A stretch of DNA of 64,000 nucleotides from Rhizobium sp. R635 (GCF_002211285.1 NZ_LOKX01000012.1:372001-436000), one strand, 5' to 3'; counted from the first letter of the stretch, positions 16,694 to 26,135 are shown. Translations and numbers: made by a program. Notes: generated from the sequence alone by a model not told the origin.

Positions 16694-17475
16694 GCGACAT
16701 TTTCTGCAGCCTGCGGGGGCTTTCGGTCACTTATGGGCGCGGCGCGGTCGCACTCGAAGCTGTCGATCTCAATATCGTCGCCGGCGAAAGGCTCGCGATC
16801 ATCGGCGAAAGCGGCTCCGGCAAGAGCACCCTCGCCCGCGCGCTCGCCGGTCTTTTGCCTGAAGGAGCGAGGGTCAGCGGCGAAATGCGCTGGCCCGGCC
16901 TTGGTCGTCCGCCCCGTCCCGGCCGCGATTTCGGCTTCGTCTTCCAGGATCCGGGTTCCAGCCTCAACCCCGTGCTCACGATCGGCGAGCAGATCGCCGA
17001 AGGCGCAAGGCGCCATCTCGGTCTCGGCTGGAAACAGGCCTATGTCAGAGCCGAGGAATTGCTCGAGCGGGTGCGGATGCCGCAGCCTGAGAAAGTGATA
17101 CGGGCCTTTCCGCATCAGCTTTCCGGCGGCCAGCGTCAGCGCGTGGCAATCGCAGCGGCCATCGCCGCAAGACCTGCGCTGCTGATCGCCGACGAGGCGA
17201 CGAGCGCGCTCGACGTCGTCGTCCAGGCCGAGATCATCCGTCTTCTCGATGGTCTGGTGCGTCAGGATGGCATGACGCTTGTCTTCATCACCCACGACAT
17301 CGCGCTTGCCTCCGGCTTCGTCGACCACATCGCCGTCTTTCACAATGCGCGGCTGGTCGAGTCGGGTCCCGTCCGCTCCGTGCTTTCGGCGCCGAAAAGC
17401 GACTATACCGCCACCCTCATCGCCAGCCATCGCGACCTCGAGACACCGCCGCTGATCGCCGGGGTGCTGGCATGA
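16690..17475 (+). CDS. Oligopeptide-type ABC transporter ATP-binding protein (DppD class)
   Basis: 261 residues with Walker A 'IIGESGSGKSTLARALAGL', signature '[15 protein letters not shown]' and Walker B 'ALLIADEATSALDVVVQ'. The usual cysteine-rich C-terminal extension of DppD is absent, making it slightly shorter than the E. coli protein. It has four-base overlaps with both neighbours. Confidence 0.9.
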   Translation: MSDIFCSLRGLSVTYGRGAVALEAVDLNIVAGERLAIIGESGSGKSTLARALAGLLPEGARVSGEMRWPGLGRPPRPGRDFGFVFQDPGSSLNPVLTIGEQIAEGARRHLGLGWKQAYVRAEELLERVRMPQPEKVIRAFPHQLSGGQRQRVAIAAAIAARPALLIADEATSALDVVVQAEIIRLLDGLVRQDGMTLVFITHDIALASGFVDHIAVFHNARLVESGPVRSVLSAPKSDYTATLIASHRDLETPPLIAGVLA

Positions 17476-18254
17476 ACCCGATGCTGCTTTCCATCGAAAA
17501 CGTCTCGAAAGGCTTTTCCTCCTCCGGGCGCAGGATCGCTGCTCTCGACAATGTCTCACTGACGATTGCAGCCGGCGAAACACTCGGTCTTGTCGGCGCC
17601 TCAGGCAGCGGAAAATCGACGCTGTCGCGCATCTTGCTGCGGCTTCTCTCCAGTGATGCCGGTTCGATCCGCTTCGAGGGAGAGGATTGGCTTGCGCTGT
17701 ACGGCGCGTCGCTGCGCCGCAAACGGGCGCGAATGCAGATGGTGTTCCAGGACCCGCTCGCGGCCTTCAATCCGCTGGCGACTGTGGGCACCGTTCTCGA
17801 CGATCCGTTACGCATTCATGGCGTCGTCCCAAGAGAACGGCGCGCCGGCGAGATCGCAATGCTTCTCGAACGTGTCGGCCTGTCTGCCGATTTTGCCGGC
17901 CGGCCGGTCCGTGCGCTCTCCGGCGGCCAGCGCCAGCGTGTGGCGATCGCCCGGGCTATTGCCACGCGTCCCTCTCTGCTGGTGCTTGACGAGGCGGTCT
18001 CGGCGCTCGATGTCACGGTGCGCGGCAAGATACTCGAACTTCTGGTCGGCCTGCAGAAAGAACAGGGCATTGCCTGTCTCTTCATTTCGCACGATCTTGC
18101 CGTGGTGCGCGCCGTCTCCCACCGCATCGCCGTCATGGATGGCGGGCGGATTGTCGAGACCGGCCCGGCGGCGGCAGTCGTTGCCAAACCGAAATCGGCT
18201 GCCGGCCGCGCGCTCGTGGAAGCGGTCCCCCGTCTCGTCACCGATCCGTCCTGA
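17472..18254 (+). CDS. Oligopeptide-type ABC transporter ATP-binding protein (DppF class)
   Basis: 260 residues; Walker A 'LVGASGSGKSTLSRILLRLL', Q-loop 'MQMVFQDPLAAFNPLATVG', signature '[15 protein letters not shown]', Walker B 'LLVLDEAVSALDVTVRGK' and H-loop 'FISHDLAVV'. It pairs with the preceding ATPase to drive the importer. The aminotransferase gene follows after 11 bp. Confidence 0.9.
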   Translation: MNPMLLSIENVSKGFSSSGRRIAALDNVSLTIAAGETLGLVGASGSGKSTLSRILLRLLSSDAGSIRFEGEDWLALYGASLRRKRARMQMVFQDPLAAFNPLATVGTVLDDPLRIHGVVPRERRAGEIAMLLERVGLSADFAGRPVRALSGGQRQRVAIARAIATRPSLLVLDEAVSALDVTVRGKILELLVGLQKEQGIACLFISHDLAVVRAVSHRIAVMDGGRIVETGPAAAVVAKPKSAAGRALVEAVPRLVTDPS

Positions 18255-18265
18255 AGGAAACGTCC

Positions 18266-19360
18266 ATGTCCGATCCCGGTTGGAATCCCCTGCACGGCCT
18301 CCCCTCCTATCCCGCGGAACGCTATGCAGCCCTGGCCGACAGGATCGGCGGCATCTTGCAGAGCCGCAACGATATATTGCTGGTGCAGGCCGAGGCGGTG
18401 GTGGCGCTGGAGGCAACAGCCGTCAGCCTTGCGAGTCCCGGCCTTTCAGTCCTCAACATCGTCACCAGTCCCTATGGCGGCTGGTTCGGGCAATGGCTGC
18501 GTCGGGGTGGTGCCACGGTCCGGGATATCGTTGCCGAACCGGGCCTGCCGATCGAGATCGAGGTGGTCGCCACGGCGCTCGATGCCGCTCCTCGCATCGA
18601 CGTGCTCGCTGTGGTTCACGCGGAATCCGCGAGCGGCATATTGAACCCCCTGCCGGAGATCCTGGCGCTTGCCCGTTCACGCGGCATTGTCACCGTCGTC
18701 GATGCGGTCGCTTCCGTCGGCGGCCATCCGCTCGATGTCGAGGCTCTCGGCATCGACATTGCAATCATCGGTCCGCAGAAGGCGCTCGGCGGTCCGGCTG
18801 GCGTCTCCGCGCTCTCGGTCAGCCGCCGCGCCTGGGAATTGATTTTGAGAGATGACGCGCCGCGCGATTCGATCCTGTCGCTGGCCGATTTGAAGAGATG
18901 GATCGACAGTGGCAGGCAGGCTCTGCCGGGAACGCCGGCGCCGCTGGAATTCTTCGCGCTGGAGACGGCGCTCGACCGGGTCGAGGCCGATGGTATCGAG
19001 ACGCTGATCGCCCGCCATGCGCTCGCAGCATCGGCGACACGGGCGGGCCTTGCCGCACTCGGCGCCGGAGCCTGGGTGCCGCCGGCAAAGGCTTCCAACC
19101 TGGTGACGGCCGTGCCGGTGCCGGCGGGACTGGAGCCTGCCGCCTTGATTAGCGCTGCCGCGCGGTTGGGCGTCGAGTTGACCGAAGGTTTGGGAAACGC
19201 GCCCAACCATCTCGTGCGCCTGAATCATACCGGCCCGCGCGCCACGTTCCAGGCGGTGCTCGCGAATGTCGTGGCTTATGGTGTGGCCCTCAGGCAGGCT
19301 GGCCATCCGGCCGACATTGCCGCCGCCTCGGAGGCTGTTTCGGCGACCTACAGTCGATGA
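18266..19360 (+). CDS. Class V pyridoxal-phosphate aminotransferase
   Basis: 364 residues of the alanine-glyoxylate/serine-glyoxylate aminotransferase branch. The aspartate that contacts the PLP ring lies in 'GIVTVVDAVASVGG', and the Schiff-base lysine is in 'AIIGPQKALGGPAGVSAL'. Family members transaminate small amino acids or aminoethylphosphonate, and some act as lyases. AAGGA precedes the ATG. It is last in the peptide-type importer operon, so it probably processes the imported amine or amino acid. No phosphonate genes are nearby, so the substrate is open. Confidence 0.85.
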   Translation: MSDPGWNPLHGLPSYPAERYAALADRIGGILQSRNDILLVQAEAVVALEATAVSLASPGLSVLNIVTSPYGGWFGQWLRRGGATVRDIVAEPGLPIEIEVVATALDAAPRIDVLAVVHAESASGILNPLPEILALARSRGIVTVVDAVASVGGHPLDVEALGIDIAIIGPQKALGGPAGVSALSVSRRAWELILRDDAPRDSILSLADLKRWIDSGRQALPGTPAPLEFFALETALDRVEADGIETLIARHALAASATRAGLAALGAGAWVPPAKASNLVTAVPVPAGLEPAALISAAARLGVELTEGLGNAPNHLVRLNHTGPRATFQAVLANVVAYGVALRQAGHPADIAAASEAVSATYSR

Positions 19361-19431
19361 AACCAATCTTCGGCCCTTGATAATCACGGCTCGTCAAGGC
19401 AGGAGAATGGCTTCACGGAGACTCGGCAGAG

Positions 19432-20295
19432 ATGACGAAATTGCTGGATGCGCAGGGCCTGGAGATTTTGCACGCGGGACATCGTACCCGCTTGAAATGG
19501 CATCGGCTGCGCAAGCGGTTTGCCGATCCGCTGTTCTCAGCCGAGGTGATGGCGGAGGGTTTTGCAGCCGGTGCGTCGATGGAGCTTGATCTGCGCGTGC
19601 GTGCTGACGGCGGCTTCGTCGTGCTGCACGACGAGGAGCTCGAAGGTGAAACGACGGGCCATGGGTCGATCGCCGCGAAGAACATCACCGATCTCCGCGA
19701 TATCAGGATGCAGGAAGGCGGCCGGCCGCTGATCCTCAGCGAAGATCTCGCCGCCATGATGCAATCGACGCATCCGGACGCACTGCTGCAATTCGACATG
19801 AAGGACGATTATGAAGCGATCGGTTCGAGGGGTATTGCCCATCTCGCCGAGCATTTCCGGAATATCGCCGCTTCGGTGATCGTCAGCGGCGGCAGCCTCG
19901 ACCTCATCGTCGCGGTCGGGCAGAAGCTTCCGCACCTGCTGCGCGGCATCGATCCGACCGACAAGCTTTACGACATCAGGAAGGCCAGCGGCTGGAAGGC
20001 GGTCGAGATGGAGTTGCGCGCCGACCTAAACGGCCCGACCGATCCGGACACGGTCTATCTCCACTGGCCGCTGATCCTCAATGCCGCCAAAGAGGGGCTG
20101 GATATGATCGCGCTGTGCCGGGACCACGGCAAGCGCGTCGACGCCTGGACCTTCACTCTGAAGGATCCGGAGGCCGGCTTCAACGACGAGGAGTGGCAGA
20201 ATTTCTCGGCGCTGATGACGCTCAAGCCGGACCAGATCACCACCGACGAGGCGCCGGCGACCGAACGCGCCTGGCGTCGGCGCATTAACGGTTAG
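19432..20295 (+). CDS. Glycerophosphodiester phosphodiesterase family protein, copy 1
   Basis: 287 residues. GDPD motifs: 'ILHAGHRTRLKWHRL' in place of the usual HRG, then 'GASMELDLRVRADGGFVVLHDEELEGETTGHGSI' (metal-binding E-x-D and catalytic histidine in HDE). The family hydrolyses glycerophosphodiesters to glycerol-3-phosphate and an alcohol. No signal peptide is seen, so it should be cytoplasmic. The 3' end overlaps the convergent inositol-monophosphatase-family gene by 11 bp. The substitution around the first histidine (HAGHR rather than HRG) may alter specificity. Confidence 0.8.
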   Translation: MTKLLDAQGLEILHAGHRTRLKWHRLRKRFADPLFSAEVMAEGFAAGASMELDLRVRADGGFVVLHDEELEGETTGHGSIAAKNITDLRDIRMQEGGRPLILSEDLAAMMQSTHPDALLQFDMKDDYEAIGSRGIAHLAEHFRNIAASVIVSGGSLDLIVAVGQKLPHLLRGIDPTDKLYDIRKASGWKAVEMELRADLNGPTDPDTVYLHWPLILNAAKEGLDMIALCRDHGKRVDAWTFTLKDPEAGFNDEEWQNFSALMTLKPDQITTDEAPATERAWRRRING

Positions 20296-21109
20296 CGGGC
20301 GCCAGTCCTTCTATATCGAGGATGAAAGCGAATTCGTCGGCAAGCCCCGGCGAATGGGCGATCACCGGTCCGCCTTGTGCAAGCAATCTTTCGACCGGCG
20401 GCATCGCCACCATCGCGCCTGCTTCTTCGGCGATCAGCGCGCCGGCGAGCATATCCCATGCGTTGAGATGGCGTTCGTAATAGAGATCGGCCGCACCTTC
20501 GGCGACGCGGACGAGATCGATGGCAGCCGCACCCATGCGGCGATAATCCATGCCGCGCTCGTGGAGCCGCTTGGAAAGGGCGAGATAATCGTCGAAGCTG
20601 GTCTTGCGGGAATGGCCGAGAATGACGAGCGCGTTGGCCGGATCGGCCGTCGCAGCCGCATGCACCGGCCGGCCGTCCTTGAAGGCGCCGCCGCCGCGGA
20701 TCGCGTGAAAGACCTTGTCTTCGGTTGCGTCATAGACCACGCCGATCTCGACTCTGCCATCGATGACGAAGGCGATCGAGACGCCCCAGTGGCTGAAACC
20801 TCTGATGTAATTGGTCGTGCCGTCGATCGGATCGACGACCCAGGTGCCGGTCCCGCCCGATTGCCCGCCGCTCTCCTCTCCCATGAACGTATCATCGGGA
20901 AAATGCGACAGAAGCCTGTCGCGGATCGCCTGTTCGGCCTTCCTGTCGGCGACGGTGACGAAGTCCTGCAATCCCTTGTTTTCGACGGCAAGCGTCCCGG
21001 AGTTGGAGTCGCGCCGAAACCGCGCCGTTTCCCGCCCGACCTCGAGGGCAACGGCGATCGCGATCTGCGCACGCGCGCGGATGGCGGTGGCATCGAATGC
21101 GGAATTCAT
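20285..21109 (-). CDS. Inositol monophosphatase family phosphatase
   Basis: 274 residues with all the metal-site motifs: 'FMGEESGGQ', 'WVVDPIDGTTNYIRGFSHWGVSIAFV' and 'NAWDMLAGALIAEEAGAMVA'. Members dephosphorylate inositol phosphates, 3'-phosphoadenosine-5'-phosphate, histidinol phosphate or fructose-1,6-bisphosphate. The start codon overlaps the LacI gene stop by one base (TGATG). It is the last gene of the Ugp/Mal-type importer operon, next to a glycerophosphodiesterase, which favours a sugar- or inositol-phosphate substrate. Confidence 0.9.
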   Translation of the reverse strand: MNSAFDATAIRARAQIAIAVALEVGRETARFRRDSNSGTLAVENKGLQDFVTVADRKAEQAIRDRLLSHFPDDTFMGEESGGQSGGTGTWVVDPIDGTTNYIRGFSHWGVSIAFVIDGRVEIGVVYDATEDKVFHAIRGGGAFKDGRPVHAAATADPANALVILGHSRKTSFDDYLALSKRLHERGMDYRRMGAAAIDLVRVAEGAADLYYERHLNAWDMLAGALIAEEAGAMVAMPPVERLLAQGGPVIAHSPGLADEFAFILDIEGLAPANR

Positions 21110-22113
21110 CAGGCAGTCCTTCTTTTTATCAACGTTACCGGCGTGAATTCGACGCGCGCCGTCAGATCAGGCTCTGCGATCCGGCTCATCAGCAGATCGA
21201 CGGTCTGTTCGGCCTGGATATCGCAGGGCTGGCGGATCGTTGTAAGCTCGTAGGCGGTCCAGCTCGCCTGGGGAATATCGTCATGGCCGATGATGCGTAT
21301 CGGCGGCGCATCATCGCGGCCGCGGCCCTGCATGACGCGGTCGATTACGCCGCAGGCCATGTAATCATTGGCGCAGAACAGCCCGTCGATGCCGGAGGCG
21401 GCAAGTTCGCCTGCCGCGGCATAACCGCTCTGGTAATCGTTGATCCTGACCTGCAGAAACTGCGCCTCGAATCCGAGCTGCTTGCAGCGTGCGACGAAGG
21501 CCTCGCTGCGGCGCCGTGCCGTATAGGATCTGGCCGGCGCGGCCATCACGGCGGGTTTTCGCACGCCGCTGTCGATCAGGTGGCTGGCCGCCAGATGCCC
21601 GGCCATGCGGTCGTCGGAGATGATGCGGTCGACGAAGGGAATGTCGTTGCCTTTGTTGATCAGCGCGATCGGCACGCCTTCGGCCGCGCATTGTTCGCAG
21701 ATTTCGCTCGGCGGCGCGTCCGATGTGACGATGACGCCGGAAACGGCGTAATGCAGCAACTGGCCGATGACGGTCGACGTATCCGCTTCCTGTGAGGTGG
21801 GCAGCAGGATGGGTCGAAAATTGCGGGCGAGCAGCACCCGTGACAGATGCTCGATCTGCAGCGTGCGGAACGGATTGTCGAAACCGGCGGCGACGAGGCC
21901 GACGAGATCGGAGCGTTTGTTGGTGAGGCTTCGGGCGAGATAGTTCACCCGGTAGCCGAGTTCCTTGGCGGCCTGATAGACCTTCTCGCGCGTCTTCGGC
22001 GAGACGCTGGCATCCGGCGTGAAGGCGCGCGACACGGCGGCGCGCGAGACGCCTGCCACACGCGCCACGTCGAAGGAGGTTACCTTGCGCGGTCCCTTAT
22101 CCCTGTCTGCCAA
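21109..22113 (-). CDS. LacI family transcriptional regulator
   Basis: 334 residues. Helix-turn-helix 'VTSFDVARVAGVSRAAVSRAFTPDASVSPKTREKVYQAAKELGYRVNYLARSLT', then a ligand-binding core of the RbsB-like fold. It is embedded in the ABC importer operon between the glycerophosphodiesterase (17-bp overlap) and the phosphatase. It probably represses that operon through the palindrome at 27617-27634 in front of the binding-protein gene. Confidence 0.9.
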   Translation of the reverse strand: MADRDKGPRKVTSFDVARVAGVSRAAVSRAFTPDASVSPKTREKVYQAAKELGYRVNYLARSLTNKRSDLVGLVAAGFDNPFRTLQIEHLSRVLLARNFRPILLPTSQEADTSTVIGQLLHYAVSGVIVTSDAPPSEICEQCAAEGVPIALINKGNDIPFVDRIISDDRMAGHLAASHLIDSGVRKPAVMAAPARSYTARRRSEAFVARCKQLGFEAQFLQVRINDYQSGYAAAGELAASGIDGLFCANDYMACGVIDRVMQGRGRDDAPPIRIIGHDDIPQASWTAYELTTIRQPCDIQAEQTVDLLMSRIAEPDLTARVEFTPVTLIKRRTA

Positions 22114-22876
22114 CTGCTTTTTCCCTCTCTGCCGGCGGCCGCATCATATCGGGCAGATCCGTGCAGATGCCAAGTACCGGAAGCGTCATGATGTCATCGA
22201 GGATGGCCCGCCGTTCCTCGTGCCAAAGCACGATCTCGCGGCCCTCTTCGAAGGCGCGGGCCATCAGCGCCTCGCTCACCAGATCCTGCGGGCGTTCTCC
22301 CGCCCTCTCCCAGCAGAGATGCAGGATATCGGCGCCCGCCTCGTCGCCGAGGAGATGCGGATCGTGGCCGACGCGGATCAGCACCGAAAGCGGGAAATCG
22401 CAGCCTGCATCCCTGAGTTCGCGCACCTGTGCGGTGTCGAAGGAACCGAGGCAGGCAAAACGCTGGTTCATCTCGGCAAGATGACGCCAGCAGCGCAGGC
22501 CGGTTCCAGGCGCCTTGAGCTCGACATAGAGACCGGTTCCGGTCTCGCGGCCGAGAGCGGCCACTTCCGAAAAACTCGGAACATCCACGCCGTCGAGGGC
22601 GGAGAGTTCGGCGGCCGTCATCTCGGAAATACGGCGATCGATGCCGAAGACGCGTTCCAGATGGTCGTCATGCGAAACGACGACCACGCCGTCTTTGGTC
22701 AGTTGCGTGTCGAGCTCCCACATCTCAGCGCCGAGTTCGGCAGCGCGCCGGAAGGCGGCGATCGTGTTCTCGCGTTCATGGCCGCTGGCGCCGCGATGGC
22801 CGATGCAGAAGGGAAGCCGGCCCTTGGCCGCCGGCCAGCCGTAACGCCCGAAGAAGGTTGAGAAATCGCGGGGCAT
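22097..22876 (-). CDS. Glycerophosphodiester phosphodiesterase, copy 2
   Basis: 259 residues with the classical GDPD signature 'PFCIGHRGASGHERENTIAAFRRAAELGAEMWELDTQLTKDGVVVVSHDDHLERVFG', containing the HRG, ENT, E-x-D and HD residues of the catalytic site. No signal peptide, so it should act on diesters imported intact by the upstream Ugp-like transporter. Its start overlaps the ATPase stop by one base. It is a better match to the family than the copy at 19432. Confidence 0.92.
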   Translation of the reverse strand: MPRDFSTFFGRYGWPAAKGRLPFCIGHRGASGHERENTIAAFRRAAELGAEMWELDTQLTKDGVVVVSHDDHLERVFGIDRRISEMTAAELSALDGVDVPSFSEVAALGRETGTGLYVELKAPGTGLRCWRHLAEMNQRFACLGSFDTAQVRELRDAGCDFPLSVLIRVGHDPHLLGDEAGADILHLCWERAGERPQDLVSEALMARAFEEGREIVLWHEERRAILDDIMTLPVLGICTDLPDMMRPPAEREKAVGRQG

Positions 22877-23931
22877 CAGAGCCTCCCGCCATTTTCATCG
22901 AAGACCAGCACGCCGCGGCTGTCGATCGCCCAACGGACATCGTCGCCGACGTGAATGTCGTTGCGCACCGGCTGGATCGACCGCAGCAGCGGCCCGCCGG
23001 CAAGAGCAACGTCGTAAAGGTTCTCGCGCCCCTGAGTTTCGGCGAAGGTGACCTTGCCGGAGACGGGGGTGTCGCCCGCCGGAGTAAAATGCTCCGGCCG
23101 GACGCCGAGCATCAGCCTCGTGCCTTCGGCGGCAGCGACGGTATCAGGCAAAGCTACTCGGATTTCGCTTTCCGGGATTGCGAAGGCGCCCTTGTCCATG
23201 ATGCCGCGCAGGAAGGCGATCGGCGGATTGCCCAGGAAGCCGGCGACGAAGGCGGTCTTGGGATCATTGTACATTTCGGCTGGCGTGGCGATCTGGACGA
23301 TCTCACCTTCCTTCATGATGGCGATGCGGTCGCACATGCTCATCGCTTCCACCTGGTCATGGGTGACGAGGATGGCGGTGATGCCGGTCTCGCGCTGCAG
23401 GCGGCGGATTTCCGAGCGCATTTCGAGGCGCAGCTTGGCGTCGAGATTGGCGAGCGGTTCATCGAGCAGCAGCACGTCGGGCTTGCGGATCAGCGCGCGG
23501 GCGAGCGCCACACGTTGCTGCTGGCCGCCGGAAAGCTCGGCCGGCCGGCGGCCCATCAGATTGCCGATCTGGACGAGGGCCGCGATCTTGTCGACCTCCT
23601 TGCGGATGTCGGCGGCGGGCGCGCCCTTCACCTTCAGGGGAAAGCCGATGTTTTCGGCAACCGTCATATGCGGGTAGAGCGCATAGGACTGGAAGACGAC
23701 GCCGACATTGCGGGCCTGGCTCGGCAGGTCGGTGACGTCGCGGTCGCCGAAGAGGATGCGTCCGCCGGTCGGCCGGTGAATGCCGCAGACCGCAAAAAGC
23801 GTCGTCGATTTGCCGCAGCCGGAAGGGCCGAGCAGCGCCAGCATCTCGCCGTCGCCGACTTCGAGCTGCATGTTCTCGATGACCTTGGTGGAGCCGAAGC
23901 TCTTCGAAAAATTGTCGAGGAGAATGCGCAT
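22876..23931 (-). CDS. Ugp/Mal-type ABC transporter ATP-binding protein
   Basis: 351 residues of the UgpC/MalK class: Walker A '[19 protein letters not shown]', signature 'LSGGQQQRVALARAL', Walker B 'VLLLDEPLANLDAKLR' and a C-terminal TOBE region ('LMLGVRPEHFTP'). The ATG at 23931 overlaps the permease stop by one base. Together with a glycerophosphodiesterase directly downstream this resembles the ugpBAEC-Q arrangement for glycerophosphodiester uptake. Confidence 0.9.
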   Translation of the reverse strand: MRILLDNFSKSFGSTKVIENMQLEVGDGEMLALLGPSGCGKSTTLFAVCGIHRPTGGRILFGDRDVTDLPSQARNVGVVFQSYALYPHMTVAENIGFPLKVKGAPAADIRKEVDKIAALVQIGNLMGRRPAELSGGQQQRVALARALIRKPDVLLLDEPLANLDAKLRLEMRSEIRRLQRETGITAILVTHDQVEAMSMCDRIAIMKEGEIVQIATPAEMYNDPKTAFVAGFLGNPPIAFLRGIMDKGAFAIPESEIRVALPDTVAAAEGTRLMLGVRPEHFTPAGDTPVSGKVTFAETQGRENLYDVALAGGPLLRSIQPVRNDIHVGDDVRWAIDSRGVLVFDENGGRL

Positions 23932-24779
23932 CAGCCTTTGCTCCCGCCGCCGTAGATGTTCATGAGATATTTGTTGAAGAGTGCGTAGGCGATCAGAACC
24001 GGAAGGAAGTAGAAGATGCCGACCGCCTTGAACATGTTGAAATCGTAGTTGTTGTCGTCGACCAGGAAGCCGGCGAGATAAACCGACAGCACCTGTACCT
24101 GGTTGCCGGGCGCCAGCACCTGCGGCAGGATGAATTCGCCCCAGCCGGAGAGGAAGGAGAACAGGCCGAGCGCCATGATGCCGGGCTTGACCTGCGGCAG
24201 CACGAGGCTGCGCCAGACGCGGAAGCGCGAGGCGCCGTCGACGACGCCGGCCATTTCGATTTCCCAGGGCACGGTGTCGTAGAAGCCCTTCATCAGCCAG
24301 ATGCCGAGCGGCAGGTCGATCGCCGCCTTCACCAGGATCACGCCGACCAGCGAATTGTAGAGGCCGATCATCTGCAGCACGATGAAGATGGCGATGATCA
24401 GCGTCACCGAGGGGAAGGCATGCAGCACCATGACGCCGGCAAGGAAGAAGCCGCGTGCCGGCACATTCAGCCGCGACAGCACGTAGCCCGCCATCGACGA
24501 TACGATGAGCACGACGCTGGTGGTGCAGGCTGCAAAGAGCAGCGTATTCACAGTCACCTGCCAGATGTTGGCCTTGCCCGGTGTCGTCTGCCACAGGAAA
24601 CGCCAGTGATCGAGCGTCAGGCCGGAAGGCAGCAAGGCGTCCGGCTGCTTTACCGTCACGGTGTCGAGGAAGAGATAGACATACATCAGGAGCAGCGGCA
24701 GGCTGACGATCGTCAGTGCCGATATGACGGGCCAGCTGCTGTAATTTGCCGAGGGCTGCGATCGTTCGGCCATGGTCAA
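23931..24779 (-). CDS. Ugp/Mal-type ABC transporter permease (MalG class)
   Basis: 282 residues, six membrane segments. The EAA motif reads 'WEIEMAGVVDGASRFRVWRSLVLPQVKPGIMALGLFSFLSGWGEFILP'. It overlaps the upstream permease by four bases and the ATPase by one, so the whole importer is translationally coupled. Confidence 0.9.
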   Translation of the reverse strand: MTMAERSQPSANYSSWPVISALTIVSLPLLLMYVYLFLDTVTVKQPDALLPSGLTLDHWRFLWQTTPGKANIWQVTVNTLLFAACTTSVVLIVSSMAGYVLSRLNVPARGFFLAGVMVLHAFPSVTLIIAIFIVLQMIGLYNSLVGVILVKAAIDLPLGIWLMKGFYDTVPWEIEMAGVVDGASRFRVWRSLVLPQVKPGIMALGLFSFLSGWGEFILPQVLAPGNQVQVLSVYLAGFLVDDNNYDFNMFKAVGIFYFLPVLIAYALFNKYLMNIYGGGSKG

Positions 24780-26077
24780 TCCTCGATCAGGGGCTTGGCG
24801 ACAAGCGTGCGGTAGTTGAAGACGCGCAGATAGAGGAGCGACAGCGTCACGCCGATGACGACGAGCACCAGCGCCATGGCCGCACCCAGCCCGTATTCGA
24901 GATTGCCGGCATAATTCCTGAGCGCGGTATGATAGGCGGCGAGCGCCCAGACCTCGGTCGAATTGCCCGGTCCGCCGTTGGTGGCGAGCAGGATCTCGTT
25001 GAAGGAGGCGAGCAGCGACAGCGTCTGGTAGCAGGTGACGAAGAGGATCGGCCAGCGCATCTGCGGCAGGATGATGTAGCGGATCTGCTGCCAGCGTGAA
25101 GCGCCGTCGACCTCGCTCGCATAGAACTGGCTCTTGGGAATGGCCTTCATTGCCGACGAGAAGACCAGCATGCCCATCGAGGCGCCGATGAAACCGTTGA
25201 TCAGCACGACGAAGAACCAGGCGTTATAGGCGGTGTCGAGCAGGTAGTTCTTCGGGGGATAACCGAACTTGCCCATCAGGATGGAGATGAAGCCGCTGTC
25301 CCAGGCGAGCCATTTCCACAGCAGGACATAGATGACCACGGGGGTGATGCGCGGCAGGAGCCAGATGCCGCGGAAGATCGAGGCTGGCCCCGGCGGCATG
25401 TAATGCGTCCAGATCGCCAGCAGCAGCGCATAGCCGACATTGAAAAGCGTCAGTACCAGGGCGACGTAGAGCGCGGTATTCAGGAGCACGCGCGCCATGT
25501 CGGGCGAAGTGGCCAGGCGCGAGAAATTGTCGGTCGTCCAGGTCCAGCCGGTATAGGTGGTCGTGGCGACCGTTTCCTTCTGTTCCGGCGTCAGCTTGAG
25601 GCCCAGCGTATCAAGAGCCGAAAACAGCTGTTCCTTGCTGTCGAAGCGTGTGTTGACGACGGAGCGGTTGAACTGTTCGGAGATCTGTTTGACGTCGCGC
25701 GTCGAAGGCCTCTCGGAGAGATCCTTGATCATCCGCTCGGCGTCGCGGCGGGTCGCAAAGACCTCGCCCGTATGTTTGGCGCGCAATTCGCCGGCAATCC
25801 CCGGCGCGAGCCCGAGGCCCTCCACGGCCTTGATACCGGCTTCATCGATTGCGTAGCGCGGCTCGGAAATCTCGGCGGCAATGTCGGGCATCGCCGATTT
25901 CAGCGTGATCAGGGAATTGGGCGCGATCTGGTAGACACCGCCGGAGATACCGGTCGCGGTCGTCATATTGGTCATCGAGAAAACCGCCGTCAGAACGACC
26001 GGCAGCAGGAAGAACAGGACGATCATGATCGCCGCGGGCGCGATCATCACCAGTCCGAGTGTTCTGGACGATTTCAT
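24776..26077 (-). CDS. ABC transporter permease (MalF class) with large extracytoplasmic insertion
   Basis: 433 residues, about 130 longer than typical CUT1 permeases. After TM1 ('LVMIAPAAIMIVLFFLLPVVLTAVFSM') a soluble segment of roughly 150 residues ('YQIAPNSLITLKSAMPDIAAEISEPRYAIDEAGIKAVEG...TTDNFSRLATSPD') precedes the remaining five membrane segments. The EAA loop is 'FYASEVDGASRWQQIRYIILPQMRWPILFV'. The insertion is placed like the P2 loop of E. coli MalF, which contacts the binding protein. Confidence 0.88.
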   Translation of the reverse strand: MKSSRTLGLVMIAPAAIMIVLFFLLPVVLTAVFSMTNMTTATGISGGVYQIAPNSLITLKSAMPDIAAEISEPRYAIDEAGIKAVEGLGLAPGIAGELRAKHTGEVFATRRDAERMIKDLSERPSTRDVKQISEQFNRSVVNTRFDSKEQLFSALDTLGLKLTPEQKETVATTTYTGWTWTTDNFSRLATSPDMARVLLNTALYVALVLTLFNVGYALLLAIWTHYMPPGPASIFRGIWLLPRITPVVIYVLLWKWLAWDSGFISILMGKFGYPPKNYLLDTAYNAWFFVVLINGFIGASMGMLVFSSAMKAIPKSQFYASEVDGASRWQQIRYIILPQMRWPILFVTCYQTLSLLASFNEILLATNGGPGNSTEVWALAAYHTALRNYAGNLEYGLGAAMALVLVVIGVTLSLLYLRVFNYRTLVAKPLIED

Positions 26078-26099
26078 GGCAGCCTCCTCGCGGGACCGG

Positions 26100-26126
26100 C
26101 CGGGCGGCGGGATTGCCGCCGCCCGG
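26100..26126. repeat. Intercistronic hairpin between binding-protein and permease genes
   Basis: Perfect 11-bp stem CCGGGCGGCGG / CCGCCGCCCGG with a 5-nt loop, between the binding-protein stop (26136) and the permease start (26077) on the minus strand. It is placed like the malE-malF REP hairpins, which raise binding-protein mRNA relative to the rest. Confidence 0.6.
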
Positions 26127-26135
26127 AGGAATGCG

